Shown here: positions 23,084-31,500 of the stretch, piece by piece
How positions within the stretch are numbered: position 1 is the stretch's first letter
Layout: each line of letters starts with the position of its first letter
Origin: a virus
IMG/VR virus record: IMGVR_UViG_3300007640_000030
Location: 51,010 to 115,009 of that record
Length of the DNA stretch: 64,000 bases
Reading direction: 5' to 3' (one strand)
The notes under the pieces: generated by a model
Told to the model about the DNA's origin: nothing
What the model saw: only the letters and a program-made list of their open reading frames with translations
Database searches by the model: none
Made by a program: the position numbers and the translations under genes

Positions 23084-25673
23084 CATATTTAACATACAAG
23101 GTATACGTTTCGATAAGTTCCGTTGAACTGCCGACAGTCTCACCTGTGTAGTTACCAGTGAAGGTTCGAGAGTAATTTCCAATAAACCCTCTTGCATAAT
23201 CGCCAATATAATCTCCTAAAAATCCTCTAGTATAATCGCCTATGAAATCTCTAGAATATGAGGACGTTCTAGTTGCCGTGAAATTTGAGTTCCTGTTTCT
23301 TGTATAAGGACCAACGGTACTGTCTCTAGTATACGTAGAACTTCGAGTTCTAGTGTAAGTACTTGATCTTACTCTAGTCGAGTCTCTTGTAGAATTTCGA
23401 GTGTAATCACTACCTATAGTTCTCTGAGAATCTCTAGTTGAGTTTCTAGTATATGTAGATGTCCGTGTTACTCTAAAGTAGTTACGTGCGTAATTACCAA
23501 TATAATTCGCTAAGAAGTCCCCAGTGTAGTTACCAATGAAATTTCTACTGTATGCAGAATTCCTGTTTCGTGTAAAGTTACGTGAGTAATTACCCCCAAA
23601 ATCACGTGAGTAATTACCAGTGAAGTCACCTATGAAAGTTCTCGCATAGTCACCTATAAAGTTACCCCCAAAATCACGTGAGAAATTTGAGGACCGACTT
23701 CTTGTAAATACTCGCTGATAGTTTCCAATATAGTTGGCGACAAAAAGTCTTGCATACGATGAGATCCGATCTCTCGTAAACGCTCTTGCGTAATTCGAGG
23801 TTCGGTTTCTGGTAAAATTCGCGTTATAAGTTTCTACACGAACTCTTTGGAAAGCCGCTGTATATTGTGAAGTTCTAGTATAGACTGATGGGAACTCGCC
23901 CGCAATCCAGTTCCACTGCCAAGGTGGACCAATCGAAACAATAGTTCTACTGTAGTTCGGTGCATTACCTGAATAGTTTCCGGTAAACGATCTACTATAT
24001 GACAGAGGCCCTTCCGTTGCGATATTTCGGGAGTAGACTCCTAAGTAATATATGGGGCCTTGAGCTGCATTCCAAGGATCCCAGTTTGGATTCGGACGAA
24101 ACCGATTGTAATATGCCGTTCTGTTATAAAAAGAGTTTCTTGTGTAGTCTCCAGTAAAGAACCGTGTATAGTTACGGGAATAGTTACCTATAAAGGTTCT
24201 ATTATAAGTCGAGTGTCTAGTTTGTTGACGATCTCTGGTATACGCACGTGCGTAGTTACCCGCAAAAGAACGAGAGTAGTATTCATACCTAGTACGTGTA
24301 GAGGTTCTGTTGTACTGAGAGTTTCTATTTGCAACACTATTTCTTGAGTAATAAGAAGTCCTCGTTCTGGTATACGCTGAACTTCTTACCCTAGAGAAAG
24401 TTCTAGAATATGAAGAGGTACGAGTCTGCGTTCTTACAGCGGTCTGATTTGATGTCCTATCACGAGTGAAGTTTCGGGAATACCCCGTAAGAAAGTTACG
24501 GGCGTAGTTACCAGTAAAGTCTCCGGTATAGTTACCGACAAACCCTCTTTGATAGTTACCAATAAAGTCTCCGATATAGTTACCCGCAAAATTACGTGAG
24601 TAATTACCTACGAAACCACGAGAATAGTTACCTATAAAGTTTGCAATGTAGTTGCCTTGATAAGTCGCAACAAAGTCGCCTACGAAATTTCTAGAATATG
24701 TGGACGTTCTATTCCTAGTGTAATTCGATACTCTAGTTCTGTTATAAATTCCCGCATAGGTTGACTGTCTGTCTCTGGTATACGTGGAGTTTCTGGTACG
24801 AGTATACGAAGTTTGAATTAGGTCTCTTCTACGGTTTGTCGCAGAACCCACTGCTCTCCAACTACCACTACCAGAAGGTGCACCCTGAGAACTTGATCTC
24901 AAAACATATGAACCAATCCCATCAGAAGCAGAACGTCTAGTCTTTGCACGTTGTCCAAGAGAAACTTTTATCGCACGATCCGACATCACACCAATGCCGA
25001 GGTAGTTACCACCACTGTCTCTGTTTATGCAGGATAGGAGTGTTGTGTTACCATCACTGTCTGTAATAGACGAAGGTGCAGTCTGACTCTCTCTTCTCCA
25101 GATAGAAAAATTGTCTGTAGTATTCGTATCGACTTCGATATTATCTGTAAAAACGTCTTCTATGAATTTGACATATCCTGCCCCAGGCGATGTCGTACTA
25201 TTACTGAGTTTAAAAGATCCAAGATAATCGGACAACGCGATTCGACCATTTAGTCTATCGACTAAACGATTCATGTCAGAATCCGCCATCTCATAAACAC
25301 CTTCCGCACCAAGATCGGTACTACCGTCTGTGAGAGGGTTGTAGTATGCAATAGGTTTTGTGAAGTCGGAATCAGTCTCGTCCGCTGTACCGTATTTTTG
25401 GTACAGAGTAGTCGTAGTTGATGTTGACGTAATTGCAGAAGTTGGATGCGTTCCACTTGGTTCGTTTATGAGGGTATCAACAAACGAACCTACGGTGTTT
25501 GCATTAGTACTAGTAAGTGTTAGATTTCCAATCTCATTGTCGCCATCACTATCCGCACAGAAGTGTTGCCCAATCAGATATGATAGGTAATTTTCTTCTG
25601 TACTACTAAGTCTCTTTAGATCGCCTTGATCGGGACTGTTGAGTTTTAATGGCTTACTCTTCGCAATTGGCAT
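23079..25673 (-). CDS. Tyr/Arg/Gly tetrapeptide-repeat fibre-like protein B
   Basis: This 864-residue protein is a paralogue of the next gene. The N-terminal part (1-289) has LKLNSPDQGDLKRLSSTEEN and later GSYVLRSSSQGAPSGSGSW, matching GSYQLRSSSQGAPTDAGTW in protein A. The repeat region (290 to about 844) uses the same four-residue units (YTRN, FIGN, YSRT). A central interruption near residues 530-640 contains non-repeat, Pro/Trp-rich sequence (RPNPNWDPWNAAQGPIYYLG and GPPWQWNWIAGEFP). The C-terminus LIETYTLYVKYA matches that of protein A. It arose by tandem duplication and then diverged in repeat content. Confidence 0.75.
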   Translation of the reverse strand: MPIAKSKPLKLNSPDQGDLKRLSSTEENYLSYLIGQHFCADSDGDNEIGNLTLTSTNANTVGSFVDTLINEPSGTHPTSAITSTSTTTTLYQKYGTADETDSDFTKPIAYYNPLTDGSTDLGAEGVYEMADSDMNRLVDRLNGRIALSDYLGSFKLSNSTTSPGAGYVKFIEDVFTDNIEVDTNTTDNFSIWRRESQTAPSSITDSDGNTTLLSCINRDSGGNYLGIGVMSDRAIKVSLGQRAKTRRSASDGIGSYVLRSSSQGAPSGSGSWRAVGSATNRRRDLIQTSYTRTRNSTYTRDRQSTYAGIYNRTRVSNYTRNRTSTYSRNFVGDFVATYQGNYIANFIGNYSRGFVGNYSRNFAGNYIGDFIGNYQRGFVGNYTGDFTGNYARNFLTGYSRNFTRDRTSNQTAVRTQTRTSSYSRTFSRVRSSAYTRTRTSYYSRNSVANRNSQYNRTSTRTRYEYYSRSFAGNYARAYTRDRQQTRHSTYNRTFIGNYSRNYTRFFTGDYTRNSFYNRTAYYNRFRPNPNWDPWNAAQGPIYYLGVYSRNIATEGPLSYSRSFTGNYSGNAPNYSRTIVSIGPPWQWNWIAGEFPSVYTRTSQYTAAFQRVRVETYNANFTRNRTSNYARAFTRDRISSYARLFVANYIGNYQRVFTRSRSSNFSRDFGGNFIGDYARTFIGDFTGNYSRDFGGNYSRNFTRNRNSAYSRNFIGNYTGDFLANYIGNYARNYFRVTRTSTYTRNSTRDSQRTIGSDYTRNSTRDSTRVRSSTYTRTRSSTYTRDSTVGPYTRNRNSNFTATRTSSYSRDFIGDYTRGFLGDYIGDYARGFIGNYSRTFTGNYTGETVGSSTELIETYTLYVKYA
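23142..24806 (-). repeat. 12-base periodic repeat region encoding tetrapeptides (gene B)
   Basis: About 1.66 kb of the same kind of tetrapeptide-encoding units as in gene A, richer in Arg-containing units (TRTR, SRTF) and interrupted near 23900-24130 by a Pro/Trp-rich insert. Confidence 0.8.
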
Positions 25674-25690
25674 TACTACCGTCCCTTAAC

Positions 25691-28297
25691 TTAAGTGTTT
25701 AACAGAGTGCCATTTTCGTCATACACATTGACCACTCTACTTGCCATGTGATTTAGGGCGTTTACAATACTTGATGTCGCCCCCGCACTATCGAAGAAGG
25801 CGGCCAGGTTTGCAAGTGAACCGATTCTACTATCTAGTGTTCCCGCATCACCCTGAACGTCTTGCACGTCACCCGCAAGTACGTTCAATGCAGTCACAAC
25901 ATTGTCTTTATCATTTGCACCAGCGAAAGTGGTATTGTCTAAGTCTGCAAGATGTCCAATCGCAGAGTCGAGATCGTTGATTGCGGCCCTGTTGGACGTT
26001 GAGTGAATCCAACTGTAGGTATTGTCCGCATTCCATTCTACTGAGACACCAATGATTCCCTCATTAGAATCCATCTGAGATTCGAGATTAGTTACCCTAC
26101 CCTTGGTTGTCTGAAGATCAGTAGTAGCGGAATCCAACTCAGTGTGGATTTCGTTGATCGCACCACCCAAGTGAGTTGATGTTGTGCCAAGTGTAGTACC
26201 CTCAGTGACCGTTCCGGTAATCGTGACGTTCGAAGAACTATCGATCCCGATTGCCTTGGTCGTATTACTATAGATGTCAAGGGTTTTTGCACCGGCAGGA
26301 TTTCTTAACGATCCGTAAGTGATACCATTGTCTTTCAGGTATACGATACCAGTACCAGCGTCAAGACTAATACCACTAGAAACATCTAGTGTCAATGCAC
26401 CTGTTCTACTAATGGTGTTCCCACCTACCGTGATGTTGCCACCCGTAGTAACGTTCGCACCAGAGAATGTCAGTGCAGTAGTCGTACCGGACTTGACGAT
26501 GAGGTTACCGGATGTGTTGGTTAACGCACCGTACTGAGTTCCACCGTCTTTGAGGAATACGTCTCCGCCATCTGCATCTAGTGTTATATCACCAGAAATG
26601 TCTAGTGTCAAGTCTCCGTCACGAGAAATTGTACCAGATGACATAATGTGGTAAGCAGTGATTCCTCCATCATTAATATAGATGTCACCATCGTCAGCAT
26701 CAAGGACAATAGCATGATCGGCATCAACTCTTACTGTTCCGTATGCACCAGAAGCATTAAGATCAATATAACCGTTAGTTGTGTTTACAGCAAAACCAAT
26801 GGCACTATTGACAATTGCAGAATCAGATGTTATAATAACAGCACTATCTGCTGATAGAGTGTATCTACCAAGAGTAGTATGTGACATATCGTCTGTAGAA
26901 GTTACAGTATATGTCCCATTAGCACTATCGATTACGTTACCCGATACTGTCTGAGTCAGATTACCGTTAACCTCAAGTGTATTCGTTGCACCTAGACCAT
27001 AAGAGAACCTTGCAGTTCCATTATCTTTAAAGTCGATGTCTCCGCCGTCTGCGTCGAGTACTATATCACCCGCAACGTCAACTGTCAAGTTGCCAGCCGG
27101 AACGTCAATCTCTTTGTTGGTTCCCGCAATGAACTGGAACTGAGTAGTACCGCCGTCTTTGATGTAGGTGTTACCACCATCAGCGTCAAGAGTAATGTTA
27201 CCAGAAACATCAAGTGTAGTGTGACCAGTTCTAGAGACAATACCGTCTACGAGACTGAAATCAAATGCCGCACTATCGTCATCTTTGAGTGTGACGTTAC
27301 CACCATCTGCGTCAAGGATGATATCTCCACCCGCATCCACAGTAGCGTTTCCGGTAGGTACTACTTCGTATGTCCCAGTGTTTCCGACATGATAGTTTCC
27401 ACCCGCACTCTCTGTGTAGGTTCCTGAAACCACTTCGGAAAGATTACCTGTGACATCTAGTGTGTTAGATGCACCAAGACCATAGGCGAAACGTGTTGTC
27501 CCCGCCCCTAAGAAATCTATGTTAAGAGTACCGGCGTCCAGTACTATATCACCAGAAACATCATGTGTCAAGTTTCCGGTTACTGTTACCGTGTTGGTTG
27601 AACCCAGAGAGTAGTCAAAATGCGTTGCACCACCGTCCTTAAGATATACGTTACCTCCGTCTGCGTCGAGAGTAATGTCTCCCCCCGCATCTAAGTATAC
27701 GTTACCGGCCGCAGAGTCCGCAGTTCTAATCCTGAGACTGTGGGTGTATGTTTGTACAAAATCGGCGGCACTGTCTCTAAGATTAAAATGTGCGTACTGA
27801 TCGGAGTCACTGAGGAAGGTAACATCCCCTCCATCTAAGTTAACCTCTAGGTCACCCGCACCATCAAATCGGAAGTCACCTCCCGCATTAATCTTGAGTG
27901 TACTTGCGTCAAAGACCGCTTCGATCTCGTTGATCGCATCTTTGATCGTGTTCGCTTCAACATTTAGAGTATCTGAGTCACCACCGATATATGCATCGAT
28001 AGCGTTCATTGCACCCGTCATACCACTATCACGGACACGATTGATTGCGTAGGAGATGTAGTTCAGATCATTCTTTACATCACCACCGCCTGCACCATGA
28101 AGGTCAGAGTCGAGTTCGTTTAATGCACTAACAACATCAGAAGAGTCTGATCTTTGCGCGACCCCAGTGTTTCCTAGAGTGAACGCTCTCGTCGTTGTGG
28201 TTAGAAGATCCGGATCGCCAACGTTATTAGAGATAGTATTGATGTTATCTCTAAGTACCTTAAACGTATCTGTTATGAGTGTAATAGGGCGTGCCAT
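25691..28297 (-). CDS. Tail fibre-like beta-solenoid protein
   Basis: This 868-residue protein has an N-terminus (MARPITLITDTFKVLRDNINTISNNVGD) typical of phage structural proteins with a helical start. A long series of repeats of about 45-55 residues follows, each containing GDITLDADGGxxxxKDGGT, then a TxxVxGNLTxDVSGDI link. The regular Asp/Gly/Val pattern suggests a beta-helix shaft. The C-terminal part turns helical (NEIHTELDSATTDLQTTKGRVTNLESQMDSNEG) and ends RVVNVYDENGTLLNT, similar to the end of the 1150-residue fibre. A late box lies 150 bases upstream inside the preceding gene. Confidence 0.75.
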   Translation of the reverse strand: MARPITLITDTFKVLRDNINTISNNVGDPDLLTTTTRAFTLGNTGVAQRSDSSDVVSALNELDSDLHGAGGGDVKNDLNYISYAINRVRDSGMTGAMNAIDAYIGGDSDTLNVEANTIKDAINEIEAVFDASTLKINAGGDFRFDGAGDLEVNLDGGDVTFLSDSDQYAHFNLRDSAADFVQTYTHSLRIRTADSAAGNVYLDAGGDITLDADGGNVYLKDGGATHFDYSLGSTNTVTVTGNLTHDVSGDIVLDAGTLNIDFLGAGTTRFAYGLGASNTLDVTGNLSEVVSGTYTESAGGNYHVGNTGTYEVVPTGNATVDAGGDIILDADGGNVTLKDDDSAAFDFSLVDGIVSRTGHTTLDVSGNITLDADGGNTYIKDGGTTQFQFIAGTNKEIDVPAGNLTVDVAGDIVLDADGGDIDFKDNGTARFSYGLGATNTLEVNGNLTQTVSGNVIDSANGTYTVTSTDDMSHTTLGRYTLSADSAVIITSDSAIVNSAIGFAVNTTNGYIDLNASGAYGTVRVDADHAIVLDADDGDIYINDGGITAYHIMSSGTISRDGDLTLDISGDITLDADGGDVFLKDGGTQYGALTNTSGNLIVKSGTTTALTFSGANVTTGGNITVGGNTISRTGALTLDVSSGISLDAGTGIVYLKDNGITYGSLRNPAGAKTLDIYSNTTKAIGIDSSSNVTITGTVTEGTTLGTTSTHLGGAINEIHTELDSATTDLQTTKGRVTNLESQMDSNEGIIGVSVEWNADNTYSWIHSTSNRAAINDLDSAIGHLADLDNTTFAGANDKDNVVTALNVLAGDVQDVQGDAGTLDSRIGSLANLAAFFDSAGATSSIVNALNHMASRVVNVYDENGTLLNT

Positions 28298-28522
28298 CTA
28301 TAATTTCTCTACTAGTTGCGAAAGAAGGGATTTAATTTCACTCATCTCCTCTTCCAATGATTTTACAGTTTCGACCATGTGAACATGTTCCGCTTCTTGG
28401 TCTTTTCGTTTCTGTCTTCTTTGTTGTGTTAATGCAACGTCTTCTTTATTTATATTAACCACAACCCCAGACTGATTTCGGAAAAAACCATCAGCGTCTT
28501 CTATCTTCGTCAATTTACTCAT
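28298..28522 (-). CDS. Small coiled-coil protein
   Basis: This 74-residue protein has a C-terminal half (about 33-74, including QRRQKRKDQEAE and MVETVKSLEEEMSEIKSLLSQLVEKL) with heptad spacing of Leu/Val/Ile, so probably a coiled coil. It could be an assembly chaperone or a trimer-forming fibre linker. It directly precedes the solenoid fibre gene with no gap and follows the large DUF4815-type protein. I do not recognise a named family. A late promoter box for the next gene lies within its coding sequence. Confidence 0.65.
   Translation of the reverse strand: MSKLTKIEDADGFFRNQSGVVVNINKEDVALTQQRRQKRKDQEAEHVHMVETVKSLEEEMSEIKSLLSQLVEKL
28447..28454 (-). promoter_or_regulatory. Late promoter box TATAAATA inside the coiled-coil gene
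   Basis: An exact late octamer lies within the 74-residue gene (over the codons for VNINKED), 150 bases before the solenoid fibre start. It would give that fibre its own late start. Because it lies in coding sequence it could be a chance match. Confidence 0.5.
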
Positions 28523-28530
28523 TACGTACC

Positions 28531-31500
28531 TTAAATTACAGCGATGACCCTCAAGTCTCGAACGATTGGAACCTTCGCACTATTTGTTGATTTGAAAACA
28601 ATCTTTACTTGGAACTTCCGGAACGCAGTCAAGTCAGTACCACCTGTATTGTTGGTATCCCCAAAACCACCAATCGTGTATCGATACTCACGATAGATTG
28701 ACGGGTTGGTATCGGTAGGCATTGTATTGTCCGAATATGCAGGAACCCAAGAACTGTTCAACAGTCCACTTTCCGCATCAGTAGTCTTGTAATAGACATC
28801 GAAATCTGTTGAGGGGTGTCTGTTTGCAGCCAGTATGATTTTAAGTCCAATTGCATCCTGTTCCAGAGTTACTGGAATTGTAACGTGTTTTGCAAGGTGC
28901 GTACCGGCGAATGGGTGTCTTTCATCAACCCAACTAATTGGTACGTTGAAACCATTCGTAGCAGCAGAATCTTGTTTGTCAATCAAGTTACCAACAAGAG
29001 TCAGACCCGCACGTTGCATGTCGATTACCGGAGAAACCCTACTGTCAGTTGTAGTCATGTACATCCTGATTACCGAAGACTTGGGATATGAATAGACACC
29101 CAATTCGTCCGCCTCATTCATTCTATTCGCAATCATCCTAGGTGCATCAAAGTAATAGTTCGAACCATTCTTCAATGGTTGCCAAGCTGCGGACTGACTA
29201 AATCTACCATCGGCAGAGTCAACCAGAGAAGATTGTGACAAGAACTTACCAACCATAGTAATGTTAGTTGTCTCAGGTTTCATTGTCATAATTGTGGGGT
29301 TGACAATTTCAAAAGTCATGTTAGTATGTGCAGTACACTTACCACCACCAAACCTTCCGTCCGCATTTGCAGATGAGTCAGCGGCGAACTGGAATGCAGT
29401 TCCGTCTACACGGGTAACGAGTCTTTCACCCATAATGTCCGAACCAAGAATACCGTTGTAAGTTGTCGAAGAGTCAAGTCCAAAAATCTTAGTCTTGTCA
29501 CCATACCTCAAACCGTGGTTCTTGTTGATAACGGTGATTGTATTACTACCGTTGTAACTACGGAAGGGATTCTTCGACAGAACCAATGGGGGTACATTAA
29601 CGTTTTCAAGATATGCGTTACCCTGAGAAACGAAGTCCGCCCTCTTGATTTTAAATGCAAGGTCTTCGTCCTGAGAAGGTTCCCACAACGTAGAGTTCTG
29701 AGACTTGAACAACGATCCCAAGTATGGTTGTTTCGCAATTCTCTTCTCTGTAGATCCAAGTTCGAAATCGGTCACGTGTGAGATGAACACCTTGTATTCC
29801 ATCGAGGCAGAGATAAGAACGATTGCATACTCTGTCCTACCTTTCAGGAAGATCGGTTCATCAAATTTAAATGTCGTTCCATTCGCCAACATTTCCGCAG
29901 TAGTTGGATCTTGAATATTTACATCATCCGGATCTTTGATCGCAGTAACCTGAGCGGGAGTTTTGAATACAGTAGATCCAGGCACAATAGTATGTGCACT
30001 AGGTACACCATTCACAACTGGTCTAAGTTGCAATTGAACCGGAATGTCTCCCGCATCCTTAGTTGCAAAGTAAACTTCAATCTCAGTCGCAAATATACCG
30101 TTCTGTTCGTCAATAGAGAACGTCTGTGCGAGAGGGTCACTATAGACAGGAGGTGGAATTGGTACGACTGTTACGTCCGTTACCGTATCCGTTTCTGTTG
30201 TGTTCGTTACAGTTTCGGTGATAGTAGATTCTGTCTGAATGTCTGTAGCAGTACTTGACGTAATAGCGTTACTTGTCGTAACAGTAGATTCTGTATTTGA
30301 ATTCACGTCTTCTACTGTAGTGGACTCACCGACAATCTCCAATACACGTGTACTATGAACCGTGTCTTGCATTACATCGATGTGACCAACCGCATCATAC
30401 AACGCCGTTGCGAATGAGAGAGACTCATCCTTATTATACACACTAATGTCGATCAATGCAAATTCTCTTGTACCACATTGGAATCGCATAGCACTGTTAT
30501 TAGGAATCTCAAACTCACCTGTTACTGTACCGTTTGCATCAGAAAGAAGAAGTGCATCGGCGACATCTTCACTGTGACCAACCGAAGGAATTAGGTTAGT
30601 TCTACGGAACTCAGGATTACGTTGCGAAATTCTTTCGAAATCTGTAGTTCCTTTGATGAATGTACCAACGTAAGTTTGGTCAAAGAATGGGAAGTAACGA
30701 GTGTTCGGTCTGAGACCAGTACCACGGAAACTTACCACACGAGAACGCATGAAAGGAATAGTAAGAACGTCGATAACGTTAGTACCCACAGTTTCTCTAA
30801 TTGTATGTTCACCAGCCACACGGTTAACCGTTGTGGTTGTACTAGTTGATGTTGTGGTAGTTGTATCTGTGGTCCACTCAGTATCAGTAGATGTCGTAGT
30901 TGTTTGTGCCAAACTGGTGTTTGTGACGGTCTCGAACTGTTCTCTTGTTTCGATATCAGTTGTAGTCACAGTATCAGTCGTAGTTACGATAGATCCAAAC
31001 GCACCTCCCACACCCGCACGAACAAACGTGTCTCTACCACCTTGACCAAATTCCCATACATCGCCCGGCCCCCAAGGTACAATTTCCCAACCGTTCACTT
31101 CAGTAGTCACAAATTCTTCTGTCCCTTGCGAAACAATTTCGGACTGTGTACCCAAAGACTCTGTATTTGAAGTAGTACCAGTTACAACCCATTCCCCCTG
31201 AGAAACGTTTACTGATACACCTGTAATACGAGGTGTACTAACATCTACCGTTGTGGTTGTATTTGTACCTGTTACCTGAGATGAAGTTGCACCAACTTGA
31301 AGATCGTTAATGTCTACTCCACCCCAATCCCACTGGTGCGAGTTCCAAAGAACCGCCTGAGAAGTATCAAGTACCGCACCCTGATCAATAACGTGAGGCG
31401 CTGCAATTTCCGTCTCCCTCCAGTGATCAGATGCGGGAGACAAGTCGATGTGTCCTTCGATCTTTTCGATGTGGAAGGGGTTTAGGTTTTCTGTCCTAGA

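Noticed and set aside
19614-24806. Regular short repeats that could suggest a CRISPR array
   Set aside because: Period is 12 bases with no spacers, and the units are in frame within two long coding sequences; this is a protein repeat.
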